From positions 1 to 24,791 of IMG/VR virus record IMGVR_UViG_3300028767_000090: 24,791 bases of DNA; one strand, 5' to 3'. The DNA is from a virus. Both the position numbers and the translations under genes were made by a program. Positions 14,773-22,917 of this stretch are shown here, one piece after another. The notes beneath the pieces are model-generated. The model had not been told where the DNA came from. It saw nothing but the letters and a program-made list of their open reading frames with translations, and ran no database searches. How positions within the stretch are numbered: position 1 is the stretch's first letter; every line of letters begins with the position of its first letter.

Positions 14773-17700
14773 ACGAAATAATGCCAACCTGTTGGCAGTC
14801 GACAATCCGCTATCTTCATCGAACTATAGCAAAGCCGTAATGGGCGAAGAACAAATAACGTTGGTGTGGGAGCAGCCAACGTTTTTGCAATTAAACATAG
14901 GTGATTACATTGTTTACGAAGGTTCAAACTTTACGATGAACCAAATACCAACTGTCAAAAAGTTGAGTACTAAGGAATATCAATACAATGCCGTATTTCA
15001 GGCAACAAAATACGAGCTTTCAAAAGCTATGTACATGCTTTTCGACAATACGGATACTGTTCCGCTTGATGAGTTCCCGCTTACAGGAACGGCCGAAACG
15101 TTCATGCAATTGCTCATTGATAACCTCAACCGTGTAGCGGGCGCATCCACTTGGTCGCTAGGTGATGTTATTCCTGGTACCGAATATAAAAACCTTACTT
15201 TTTCAGATGAGGACTGCTTAACTGTACTCGGTCGGTTGGCAGATGAATTCGCAACCGAATACCATGTTATCAACCACACGATACATTTAAAGAAAATAAG
15301 TACCGACCGTGAAATAACACTTCAATACGGCTCTACTTTGTACGATATTGAACGTTCATCCGTGAACAGTTCCGATATTGTTACACGGTTGTATGTATTT
15401 GGTAGTTCTAAGAACATAGCTGCTAATTATCGGGGTGGAAGTACAAAATTACTTTTACCCGCTCCCGATACCTATCTGCAACATGCTAATGCTGCGTTGT
15501 ATGGTATCATCGAACAGTCAAAAACATTTGAGGATATTTACCCGCGCTTATCATCAGGTGCCGCAGGAACTGTCACATCCGTGGGTAATGAATTTGCGTT
15601 TACCGATAGTCATTTAGATTTTAATGTCAATGATTGTTTGCTCGACGGAACAAAAGCAAAAGTCCGATTCAATACAGGCGAATGTGCCGGATATGATTTC
15701 GAAATAGCATCGTACAACAATGCCACCAAAACATACGTAATCATAGCCAATACAGGCGAAAAAGACTTTACCTTACCAACTACCGACCTTAAGCCGGCTG
15801 TTGGCGATAAGTACATATTAATTGACCTTGTGATGCCTGCCAATTACGTTACTTCAGGCGAATTGGAAGTAAAGGACAAAGGCCTTGAATACCTGAATGC
15901 AAATGCTACACCGAAAGTAAACTATAAAGCCACGTTTAGTGCCGTATATGCTAAACAACATGTTCAAAACATAGAATGTGGCGACACCGTTCCGGTAGTC
16001 GACACTAACATTGGTATCAATGAGCGTTTACGGATCGTAAAAATTACGAAAGGACTTACCGACTTCTACAACGTTCAATTCGACCTATCGAATACGGTTA
16101 CTAAAACCGCACTGCAACGCATAGCGGGCGATGTGGCTAACGTAACCAATCAGGTAGTGGTAACGAATGACCAAGTAAATAAGAACCGAATACAAGCCTA
16201 CCAAAACACAAGGGAGGTAAAAGATATGGTGTTCGACCCTGACGGCTATTTTGATACTCAAAAAATAAAGCCGGCTTCTATCGAAACAGGTATGTTGAGC
16301 GTTGGAACAAAAAGCCAATCGTTTCAGCTTGCTTGCACCCTACAACCCAACTATCTGAACAATCCACAAGTGATAACTTGGAGCGCAGGAACATTGGCAC
16401 ACTTCACGCTAGTAGATGATCAGATTAAAGAGTGGGTAATTTCGGAAGGTAGTCTAACCATTGCCACTCAGTACGCTAGTAGTGCGATGTACATTTATGC
16501 ACGCTGTAGTCGCGCCGGTACTACCGGAGATATCTATTTTTCTACAACTGCCACCAAGTTCGATGCCGACGGAACTAACTGGATGTTCCTGATAGGACTA
16601 TTGCACACACCAATAAATGGAGTGCGTGGCATTTCGCTATCCTACGGCGAAACAACCATAAACGGTGCAAACATAAAGACTGGTGTTATTTCGGGCAGTG
16701 GGCTTGAAATAAACCTTGTAACCGGGATAATAAAAGGTCAGGTACAATTCAAATCCGGTGAAACCTACAAAGAAGTTGGTGCCGGTATTGCTGATGCCAA
16801 AACAGAAGCCGTTCAACTCGCTTATAACGATGCTACAACTAAATCCAATACCGCAAAAGATACTGCCATTAGTACCGCTTCGACAGATGCAACTAATAAG
16901 GCAAATAATGCCATTCAAACCTCTAAAGAGTATTCAGATGCTAAGGTAGCAGTAATAAATCAGAGTCTTACTGATTTGCAAACACAAACAGACGGAGCTG
17001 TATCTAACTGGCCTTCTAATACGCAAACGGAAGCTCCTACGTTGTCAAACTTTCCTGCTAACCAGTGGACTTCAAATACAGAACGTGACAGGCATATTCT
17101 TGATGTGTACACCAATTATCAGGAGTATGTTAGTGATGCAGTCACTCCAAATGCAGGTAAAAGTTGGAAGTTTGTAAAATCTGAATCAGGTGTTTATTCA
17201 TGGTCATTAATTGCTGATAATAATCAGTCAAAAGCTTATTTAATGTCGGTCAAAGCTACTGCAATAGCTAACCAAAAAATTACAACCTTTAGTGCTATTC
17301 CTAATACGCTAATGGCTGACGGCTTTTGCTACCGTAAAGGCGACCTTTGGAGCTTGCAAGCTCCTTGGAATAATTTCACCGTTGGCGAACTTCTTTCTGC
17401 TTCACAAGACAGCACATCATTTGTTTCGAGTGATTGGACTAAGTGGGTTAAATATACTGATGATACGGCTGTAAATAACCTAAAAGTAGGTGGTGTAAAC
17501 CTAATAAAAGGTACTTCTAAAAATTCATCAATCGCAACTCCAAATTGGGTACATTTACCTTTGTCAGCTCCATTGATAGTAGGAAAGGAATATATTCTTA
17601 GCGGTGAATTTACGTTTCCTTATGGAACGGTAGGCTATGTTTGTCTGAATAACTACGATTATGGAACAAACGCAATTCAGCTCCCTCATAATACTCCATT

Positions 17701-20473
17701 CGTTGCAACATCGGAAATGGCTACTAAGAATTACATAGCCTATTGCAATCAAACAGGCAATGGAGTTGTTGTGGTTAATTATCTACAGCTAGAATTAGGT
17801 AACAAAGCCACTGCCTGGAAAGAAGCACCCGAAGATACTGCTGCGAAAATTTTGGAAGCAAAGCAATCAGGTGATAATGCACAGTCATCTGCCAATACTG
17901 CAAATTCAAGCGTATTAAATTTAAATAATTATGTAGATGGTTCATTCAAGGATGGTGTAATATCAACATCAGAGGCACAGGCTATTGAAAAGTATAAAAA
18001 TCAAGTAACAAAAGACTTTAACGACCTAATAGCAGGGTATAATGTCATTTATGCTAATTCATATTTAATTGGTTCGACAAAAACGGATTTGCTGAATGCA
18101 AAAGTAACCATGTCGGGGGCAAAGGATAATCTTTTGACCTCAATCAACACGGCTATTTTGGATGGCAAAACAACAGTTGCCGAAAAGGCAGATGTTGATA
18201 GTAAATATTCGGCATGGGATTCTTCATTCTCTACTTATAAGAGTAAGTTAGAGTTAGCAAATAAAGCCATACAGTCAAATTTGGATTCATTAGCTCAAAA
18301 TGTAGCCAATACAGCAAAAGATACTGCAATAAGTACTGCTTCTACCGATGCAACAAATAAGGCGAACGCTGCTACGGAAGTGGCAAACGCAGCACAAAGT
18401 ACCGCCAACATAGCCGTTTCCAATGCAGCTACAGCACAGGTTACTGCTAATTCCGCTATTTCGTCAGCAAGTACAGCAAATAGTTTAATTGCAGATATTT
18501 CAAACGATGATAAGGTAACACCGTCTGAGAAGCAAGCAATGAAACTTGAATGGGATACTATTGTTAGCGAGAAAACAAAAAATGATGCTCAAGCTGATGC
18601 TTTTGGAGTATCTAAAACAGCATACAGTTCAGCTTATTCGAGTTTATACGGGTATATTTATACTAACTTAAATGACTTGAATACCACATGGGTGTTGGCT
18701 TCTGGTGGTGGTTCATTATTGCGTTCGTATTTTAAATCGTACTATGACACAAGAACTGATTTACTTAATGCAATTGCAACAAAAGCTAAAACATTGGCAG
18801 ATGCAGCACAAAATTCTGTTACCAATTTAAAAGTTGGTAGCGTAAACTTAATAAAAGGAACAACAAAGAATTCATCATTATCAGCTCCGTCGTGGGTACA
18901 TTTACCTTTGTCAGCTCCATTGATAGCAGGAAAGGAATATATTCTTAGCGGTGAATTTACGTTTCCTTATGAAACGTCAGGTTTTGTTAGTCTGAATAAT
19001 TACGATTATGGAACAAACGCAATTCATCTCCCTCATAATACTCCATTCGTTGCAACAGCGGAAATGGCTACTAAGAATTACATAGCCTATTGCAATCAAA
19101 CAGGCAATGGAGTTGTTGTGGTTAATTATCTACAGCTAGAATTAGGTAACAAAGCCACTGCCTGGAAAGAAGCACCCGAAGATACTGCTGCGAAAATTTT
19201 GGAAGCCAAAGCTAAAGCAATGGAAGCCGACTATTTGAAATCAGCTCTTCAATCTAGTTCTGAAGCTAATGGCGGTTTATTCAGTACTACTCTTATTCAG
19301 GTACGAGATACCGACAACGTTGTTAAGGGTGGAATGTCAGGCGTACAAAATGATAATGTTGGTATTTGGACGGGTGGAACGTATGCGGAGGCTATAGCGG
19401 GTATAGCGAAAAATATATTCAATAAGAATGGTAATTTCCGAATAGGAGGTGGATTGATTGACTTTGATGTAGCTTCACAAATAATGCTGATTAGCGCACT
19501 TATTAGAACTGCTGTAGCGGGTGATAGGCTAGAAATAAGTAACTCAAATAACTCTATAACTATTTATGATTATGCCGGGTTAGAGAAAGTAAAAATATCT
19601 CCTAAAACTGTATCTCCACGTGGTGATATTGGAGGTTCTACAACAGTTACCACAACTACCTATACAGCTCACTCTAATACGCAGGATGAAGACGGAACAA
19701 TTAGTCTTGGTAGTTCAGAAACTATAACCCTAGACCCTACTAAGTTTTTTACTATAGTAACTCCAAACGTAGTATATAATGCTTCTGTTAGTGGTTATTA
19801 TGATGGAGTTAATAAAATTCATTACACAGGCGATGCAACAATTAGTGTAAGTTTATTTGATGTGTCAAAGGGTGTATCAGTATGGGAAAAAAATGTTGGA
19901 GCATCTTCAAGTGATAGCACATTTTCAACGAATAGCGGTACTGTTGCTTCAAAAACACTTACCGGGATGAAAGGTAGTGTTTACCGTATAGATGTTACAA
20001 TCACAATTTCACACGAAGGTGCAGGAACCGGCTTGGCTAGTGCTTCTATATCAGCAGGGCAAACGCTTACCGGAACTATTGTAAATACTATTTCTGAAAT
20101 AGGTCTGAATGGGTTTAATTTCATAAAATCAGCCGATGAGTGGTTACATTTAGGAGATGATGAATTTTCAAGACGCGGAGCAACTGATTTACCTGCAGGA
20201 TTGGGAGGAGGACAAGTAGGTTCTGGAGGTTCACATTCAAATGCGTGGGGTCTTTCGTATGATTCAAGTAAAAGTACATATACGGTAACAATACATCACA
20301 ATGTAACAGATACTAAGTTTACCGTAAATGTAATTCCAAGAACTTCATTTACATGGTACATTTCGTCAATAACGGCTGCATCTTCATCAACAGCACATGA
20401 CGGAACTATTACTATTGTTTGTACTACCACTGGGGCAATATTCGATTATATAATGCTAAGAACCCCATACTAA
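14759..20473 (+). CDS. Tail tip/fibre protein (Tal-like) with internal duplication
   Basis: 1904 residues. The first 450 or so form the Tal/baseplate-hub part (MIQIKRNNANLLAVDNPLSS, a conserved LADEFATEYHVINHTIHLKK segment near residue 160). Residues 500-680 include a beta-rich fibre domain ending GANIKTGVISGSGLEINLVTG. Then come helical, Ala/Asn/Thr-rich parts (AKDTAISTASTDATNKAN at about 699 and again near 1185) and two carbohydrate-binding-like domains of about 128 residues (907-1034 and 1356-1483) starting VNLIKGT and ending YLQLELGNKATAWKEAPEDT. Two further helical modules lie between them. The C-terminal 400 residues are Ser/Thr/Gly-rich beta structure, the likely receptor-binding end. 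It probably forms the trimeric tip that binds host surface glycans. No endopeptidase catalytic motif is evident. Confidence 0.85.
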   Translation: MIQIKRNNANLLAVDNPLSSSNYSKAVMGEEQITLVWEQPTFLQLNIGDYIVYEGSNFTMNQIPTVKKLSTKEYQYNAVFQATKYELSKAMYMLFDNTDTVPLDEFPLTGTAETFMQLLIDNLNRVAGASTWSLGDVIPGTEYKNLTFSDEDCLTVLGRLADEFATEYHVINHTIHLKKISTDREITLQYGSTLYDIERSSVNSSDIVTRLYVFGSSKNIAANYRGGSTKLLLPAPDTYLQHANAALYGIIEQSKTFEDIYPRLSSGAAGTVTSVGNEFAFTDSHLDFNVNDCLLDGTKAKVRFNTGECAGYDFEIASYNNATKTYVIIANTGEKDFTLPTTDLKPAVGDKYILIDLVMPANYVTSGELEVKDKGLEYLNANATPKVNYKATFSAVYAKQHVQNIECGDTVPVVDTNIGINERLRIVKITKGLTDFYNVQFDLSNTVTKTALQRIAGDVANVTNQVVVTNDQVNKNRIQAYQNTREVKDMVFDPDGYFDTQKIKPASIETGMLSVGTKSQSFQLACTLQPNYLNNPQVITWSAGTLAHFTLVDDQIKEWVISEGSLTIATQYASSAMYIYARCSRAGTTGDIYFSTTATKFDADGTNWMFLIGLLHTPINGVRGISLSYGETTINGANIKTGVISGSGLEINLVTGIIKGQVQFKSGETYKEVGAGIADAKTEAVQLAYNDATTKSNTAKDTAISTASTDATNKANNAIQTSKEYSDAKVAVINQSLTDLQTQTDGAVSNWPSNTQTEAPTLSNFPANQWTSNTERDRHILDVYTNYQEYVSDAVTPNAGKSWKFVKSESGVYSWSLIADNNQSKAYLMSVKATAIANQKITTFSAIPNTLMADGFCYRKGDLWSLQAPWNNFTVGELLSASQDSTSFVSSDWTKWVKYTDDTAVNNLKVGGVNLIKGTSKNSSIATPNWVHLPLSAPLIVGKEYILSGEFTFPYGTVGYVCLNNYDYGTNAIQLPHNTPFVATSEMATKNYIAYCNQTGNGVVVVNYLQLELGNKATAWKEAPEDTAAKILEAKQSGDNAQSSANTANSSVLNLNNYVDGSFKDGVISTSEAQAIEKYKNQVTKDFNDLIAGYNVIYANSYLIGSTKTDLLNAKVTMSGAKDNLLTSINTAILDGKTTVAEKADVDSKYSAWDSSFSTYKSKLELANKAIQSNLDSLAQNVANTAKDTAISTASTDATNKANAATEVANAAQSTANIAVSNAATAQVTANSAISSASTANSLIADISNDDKVTPSEKQAMKLEWDTIVSEKTKNDAQADAFGVSKTAYSSAYSSLYGYIYTNLNDLNTTWVLASGGGSLLRSYFKSYYDTRTDLLNAIATKAKTLADAAQNSVTNLKVGSVNLIKGTTKNSSLSAPSWVHLPLSAPLIAGKEYILSGEFTFPYETSGFVSLNNYDYGTNAIHLPHNTPFVATAEMATKNYIAYCNQTGNGVVVVNYLQLELGNKATAWKEAPEDTAAKILEAKAKAMEADYLKSALQSSSEANGGLFSTTLIQVRDTDNVVKGGMSGVQNDNVGIWTGGTYAEAIAGIAKNIFNKNGNFRIGGGLIDFDVASQIMLISALIRTAVAGDRLEISNSNNSITIYDYAGLEKVKISPKTVSPRGDIGGSTTVTTTTYTAHSNTQDEDGTISLGSSETITLDPTKFFTIVTPNVVYNASVSGYYDGVNKIHYTGDATISVSLFDVSKGVSVWEKNVGASSSDSTFSTNSGTVASKTLTGMKGSVYRIDVTITISHEGAGTGLASASISAGQTLTGTIVNTISEIGLNGFNFIKSADEWLHLGDDEFSRRGATDLPAGLGGGQVGSGGSHSNAWGLSYDSSKSTYTVTIHHNVTDTKFTVNVIPRTSFTWYISSITAASSSTAHDGTITIVCTTTGAIFDYIMLRTPY
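17477..17859 (+). repeat. Intragenic duplication, copy 1
   Basis: A 383-nt unit in the tail-tip gene, repeated at 18824-19206 with an offset of exactly 1347 nt (449 codons). The last 148 nt (17712-17859) are identical in both copies; the earlier part differs at scattered positions. It encodes a carbohydrate-binding-like domain. Confidence 0.9.
18824..19206 (+). repeat. Intragenic duplication, copy 2
   Basis: Second copy of the 383-nt unit at 17477-17859. The first 110 nt have diverged most, and a cluster of changes around 18970-19000 alters GTVGYVCL to ETSGFVSL. The 3' 148 nt are identical, suggesting recent duplication or ongoing gene conversion. Confidence 0.9.
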
Positions 20474-20479
20474 TAAAAA

Positions 20480-20507
20480 AGCGACCTATATAATTATATA
20501 GGTCGCT
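20480..20507. terminator. Convergent bidirectional terminator palindrome
   Basis: A 28-nt perfect palindrome, AGCGACCTATATAA joined to its reverse complement, 6 nt after the tail-tip stop and 20 nt from the stop of the facing lipoprotein gene. On the leftward strand it is followed by TTTTTTATTA, a good U-run. On the rightward strand it is followed by AATAAATAAAA. It is therefore strongest as the terminator of the leftward lipoprotein operon. Confidence 0.8.
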
Positions 20508-20527
20508 AATAAATAAAATAATAAATT

Positions 20528-21097
20528 CTATTGGTTTAGTGTGGCGTATTCTGCATCTGTTGTTGGGTAAAATTTATAGGCATCATTGAATACTGGATAA
20601 ATAGCTTCGTAGTTCTTATCCGAAAACAGTGTTTCAATAGTAGACTGTGCAGCTCTCAATACTGAATTTGGGATATATGCTATAATCTCTCCTCTAGAGT
20701 TTAAAAATACAAATTTGCTAGCCTTTAAAAATGTTGGTTCAAGTATAAGGCTATCAGTCTTTGTTCCATCTATTTTTTCGTCATATCTCAAAATGTCCGA
20801 AGCCCACATCTTTAGCATCGGAGTTGCTGAAACCGTATCTCTTTGCAAGTGGTCAAACATTCTAGTTGCTACACGACCTTGCGAGTCAATAAACCGTACC
20901 CTTTCAGTTTGCTTTACAATTTGTAATGCAGTCAAATGAACTTCCGTAGAATTTACAGATTTTACTTTTTGGATAATTCCAGTCGCTCCCTTTAAATTCA
21001 AAGTTGCTAATGGGTCTGTTTGGAATTTACTGACTTCATCTTTCCCGCAGGAAACAAAAGCGATTGCCACTAAGGCGATAATAATTAGTTTTTTCAT
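20528..21097 (-). CDS. Phage-borne lipoprotein, unknown function
   Basis: 189 residues. A textbook lipoprotein signal (MKKLIIIALVAIAFVSC) puts the lipidated residue at Cys17. The residues right after it, GKDE, contain a K-(D/E)2 pattern like the surface-export signal described for Bacteroidetes lipoproteins, so it may be displayed on the cell surface. The rest is a mixed alpha/beta soluble domain that I do not recognise. The start overlaps the stop of the upstream gene by 4 nt (ATGA). The unit has its own promoter and terminator and lies beyond the tail genes, where lysogenic-conversion (moron) genes are often found. A role in superinfection exclusion or host surface change is a guess. The encoded protein is not similar in composition to its structural neighbours. 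Confidence 0.75.
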   Translation of the reverse strand: MKKLIIIALVAIAFVSCGKDEVSKFQTDPLATLNLKGATGIIQKVKSVNSTEVHLTALQIVKQTERVRFIDSQGRVATRMFDHLQRDTVSATPMLKMWASDILRYDEKIDGTKTDSLILEPTFLKASKFVFLNSRGEIIAYIPNSVLRAAQSTIETLFSDKNYEAIYPVFNDAYKFYPTTDAEYATLNQ

Positions 21098-21639
21098 AAG
21101 GCTGTTTGTTCTTTAATTAGCTTGTATTCATCAGATATAATACTTTTAGCTTTACTAGCTAAATCTAAATCAATATAGCCGTCGGTTGTATGAATTCTCA
21201 TGGCGGTTATTTCCTTTCCATTCAACGCCTCAAAATCTCCAGTTAAATAAATGTCTAAACCATATAATGCCGATCCAAACATCCCAACTGTTCCTTTACC
21301 AACTCCGGCAACTGTAAAAGATGTGTTTTCAAATTTATAAGTAGCACCTTCTTTGTCTAGCAGGATAATATGTGCACCTTCACCAAGAGCTAAAACGTTA
21401 TTTGTACACCATTTAACTCGCAAATAGTTTGTACCACTAACTTGTTTTATTGCCACCCAAATGTTTTTCATTAGTCTACCACCAGTAGAACCCATTAGAT
21501 TGTTATCAGAAACAATTTTTTCAAATGAGGTTTCTAATACTTTTTGTTTCGTAAATTTATCTACTTCATTTACTTTCAATTTTTGTGAAAAAGAAGACAT
21601 ACTTAAAATGCAGAAGGATAAAAGAATAATTTTTTTCAT
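21094..21639 (-). CDS. Secreted protein, partner of lipoprotein
   Basis: 181 residues. The N-terminus MKKIILLSFCILSMSSFSQ is a cleavable signal peptide, with cleavage probably after FSQ (residue 19). Cys10 is inside the hydrophobic core and is not a lipobox. The mature part is mainly beta-structured with Gly-rich turns (VAGVGKGTVGMFGSALYG) and a single Trp-Cys (VKWCTN); it ends with a basic helix. No known family is recognised. It is the first gene of a two-gene unit and ends in a 4-nt overlap with the lipoprotein gene, so the products probably act together in the periplasm or outer membrane. The promoter lies at 21666-21695, leaving 26 nt between the TAnnTTTG box and the ATG. Confidence 0.75.
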   Translation of the reverse strand: MKKIILLSFCILSMSSFSQKLKVNEVDKFTKQKVLETSFEKIVSDNNLMGSTGGRLMKNIWVAIKQVSGTNYLRVKWCTNNVLALGEGAHIILLDKEGATYKFENTSFTVAGVGKGTVGMFGSALYGLDIYLTGDFEALNGKEITAMRIHTTDGYIDLDLASKAKSIISDEYKLIKEQTAL

Positions 21640-21665
21640 GACAGTTTTATTTTAAAATTAAGTTA

Positions 21666-21702
21666 CAAATGTAAAGTGTTTTGCTTGATTAACAAGCAAA
21701 AC
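21666..21702 (-). promoter_or_regulatory. Bacteroidetes promoter with operator-like palindrome
   Basis: On the leftward strand TACATTTG (21673-21666) matches the TAnnTTTG box exactly, and a TTG at 21695-21693 sits 19 nt upstream, the expected -33 spacing. A perfect 10-bp inverted repeat GTTTTGCTTG / CAAGCAAAAC (arms 21678-21687 and 21693-21702, loop ATTAA) overlaps the -33 element. This is well placed for a repressor that controls the lipoprotein pair. It could also act as a weak terminator for the small gene upstream, though no U-run follows. Confidence 0.65.
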
Positions 21703-21709
21703 CACTAAA

Positions 21710-21892
21710 TTAATTAGGAGAAAACGAAAATATTCCGTTTTTATGCTCGCCTACGGTGTTTAGTTCCTTTTTCAAACACCTGTTTTCTTCTATAAGCTTT
21801 TCAAATCTATCCATAAACGTAACAATTATGGGCGAATTAGCTTCCTCTTTTTCAAGCTTTATGGTCAATATTCCGTCAACTATTTGTATCAT
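21710..21892 (-). CDS. Small hypothetical protein after Bro-N gene
   Basis: 60 residues with a charged helix (DRFEKLIEENRCLKKELN, residues 28-45) likely to form a coiled coil, and a beta-like N-terminus (MIQIVDGILTIKLEKEEA). It overlaps the 3' end of the Bro-N gene by 17 nt, as coupled phage genes often do. No homologous family is recognised. The operator-like palindrome lies just beyond its stop. The evidence for being real is the tight overlap and the protein-like composition; it is short, so confidence is modest. Confidence 0.5.
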   Translation of the reverse strand: MIQIVDGILTIKLEKEEANSPIIVTFMDRFEKLIEENRCLKKELNTVGEHKNGIFSFSPN

Positions 21893-22592
21893 TGGTCAGC
21901 CCTCCAATCATTAGTTGCATACTGTTGTTTATTCGGCTTCCGCTAAGTGTTAGTTGAGCTCCTTGCGCATTGGTAAACCATGCCGGGTGAGTATTGCCAA
22001 ACAGCCATATTTTAATGGCCAATGTTTCCACGGCATTCAGCTTCTTTGCCAGTTGGTTGCTTCCGGTACTGGAGTGCAGTGAGCGGTTAAGGTCATTGAG
22101 GCTAAACCATATTTGTCCGTCAATGCTTATATGGCGCACATTATAGCCATTAAACTCTTTAGTTTTGTACGGAACATTACGCGCATCTATAAAATCGCTT
22201 GTTTGCTGACGGTTCACACCGTAATATCCTTTTTTCAACAATTGAGGAATAACCTCGCTGGTTATCCATTTTCTGAATGTTTTGGCATACGGTTTATTAC
22301 TTCGTAAGATTAAAGCATATAAACCGCTTTCTGAAATGATGTTAGTTGATTGTTTTCTACCTAAACTGTCGGTGAGGTATGTTTTACATACCTCATCTTC
22401 ATCTAAAGAGGCAACAGTTTGTTTACTGTTCACAATTCCTAAAACATCGCAAACATCCTTAGCTACAAACCATGGCTTACTTTCAATCAAAATGTTACGA
22501 ACAGGCTGTTTACTTTCCGAGAACTGGAAAGTCATTACTTCGGAGAGTTGCTCGTTTACTGTCTGAGCTTGACTGTTTTCATTTGTTTTCAT
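21876..22592 (-). CDS. Phage antirepressor-like protein with Bro-N domain
   Basis: 238 residues from ATG 22592 (MKTNENSQ); a longer frame from TTG 22652 would read through a structured RNA and a poly-U tract, so I reject it. Residues about 25-125 are a Bro-N/KilA-like DNA-binding domain: the order NILIESKPWFVAKDVCDVLGI, then SLDEDEV, then ISESGLYALILRSNKP, KTFRKWITSEVIPQL and KKGYYG is characteristic. The C-terminal half (RHISIDGQIWFSLNDLNRSL and IKIWLFGNTHPAWFTN) repeats a similar strand-helix pattern and may be a second Bro-like or species-specific domain. Such proteins often act as antirepressors in prophage switching. The gene stands alone behind its own leader, which suggests separate control. 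Confidence 0.85.
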   Translation of the reverse strand: MKTNENSQAQTVNEQLSEVMTFQFSESKQPVRNILIESKPWFVAKDVCDVLGIVNSKQTVASLDEDEVCKTYLTDSLGRKQSTNIISESGLYALILRSNKPYAKTFRKWITSEVIPQLLKKGYYGVNRQQTSDFIDARNVPYKTKEFNGYNVRHISIDGQIWFSLNDLNRSLHSSTGSNQLAKKLNAVETLAIKIWLFGNTHPAWFTNAQGAQLTLSGSRINNSMQLMIGGLTNDTNS

Positions 22593-22621
22593 TTTCTTGG
22601 TGTTTTTGTCGTGTGGCAAAT

Positions 22622-22795
22622 AAAAAAACGGCCTACCACTACCCGTTGACAAGTCTTCACCAAGAAGGCTGAATACGCCATTACAACGTATTCACGGGGT
22701 TAGTAAGCCGCATATTGTGGTACAACTGGGCATAAAAAATGCCCAACGCAACGTACGGGCAGTGAACTACCCTCTTGGTATTTAGAAAACTTGTC
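22622..22795 (-). ncRNA. Candidate structured RNA or attenuator leader upstream of Bro-N gene
   Basis: On the leftward strand a strong closing stem pairs GACAAGTTTTC (22795-22785) with GAAGACTTGTC (22658-22648), 11 bp with one G-U. After a 5-nt bulge (TAAAT) a second helix pairs ACCAAGAGGG (22779-22770) with CCTTCTTGGT (22668-22659), 10 bp with one G-U. Inside the loop are TGGGCAT/ATGCCCA (around 22739) with outer GTAC/GTAC pairing, and GAATACG/CGTATTC (around 22680), which competes with TTCAC/GTGAA. Then a 5-bp stem AACGG/CCGTT is followed by seven T (22628-22622), a possible terminator. A promoter box at 22807-22800 places the transcript start near the first stem. The Bro-N ATG is 30 nt beyond the U-run. 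The region has no codon pattern of a protein. Function unknown; I do not recognise a described RNA class. Confidence 0.6.
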
Positions 22796-22799
22796 GTTG

Positions 22800-22830
22800 C
22801 AAAACTACACAATATTTTTTATAAACCACA
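22800..22830 (-). promoter_or_regulatory. Promoter for structured RNA / Bro-N gene
   Basis: On the leftward strand TAGTTTTG (22807-22800) fits the Bacteroidetes TAnnTTTG box. About 19 nt upstream is TGTG, an imperfect -33 element. The predicted start falls within a few bases of the closing stem of the RNA at 22795, which supports the pairing model. Confidence 0.55.
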
Positions 22831-22863
22831 CGCCTGGGGTTATTTTTTTTATTTTTTTTATTA

Positions 22864-22895
22864 AATCCGCTCGCGCTTCACAGCGAAAGCGGATT
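22864..22895. terminator. Hairpin between accessory operon and Bro-N leader
   Basis: Inverted repeat AATCCGCT (22864-22871) / AGCGGATT (22888-22895) with inner pairs CGCT/AGCG, following the stop of the small HTH-like gene (22918). On the leftward strand it is followed by TTTAATAAAAAAAATAAA, which has only a short U-run; it is likely an imperfect terminator or mRNA 3' stabiliser. The remaining stretch to 22807 is A/T tracts with no coding sign. Confidence 0.5.
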
Positions 22896-22917
22896 ATCAG
22901 GTATTATTAAAATGAAA

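Noticed and set aside
17477-19206. Tail-tip duplication as an assembly artefact
   Set aside because: The copies differ at many positions in their first two-thirds and are separated by distinct in-frame modules, so collapsed or doubled reads do not explain them.
14759-20473. Diversity-generating retroelement with the tail-tip gene as target
   Set aside because: There is no reverse transcriptase, and the two similar units are a domain duplication with scattered changes rather than adenine-specific variation at a C-terminal variable repeat.
22593-22652. TTG-started N-terminal extension of the Bro-N gene (STGSGRPFFY...)
   Set aside because: The segment runs through the poly-U tract and part of the RNA stem; the ATG at 22592 gives a normal Bro-N start.
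22282-22672. Rightward frames opposite the Bro-N gene and its leader
   Set aside because: They are antisense to a clear domain and lack any start context; the leader is better explained as RNA.
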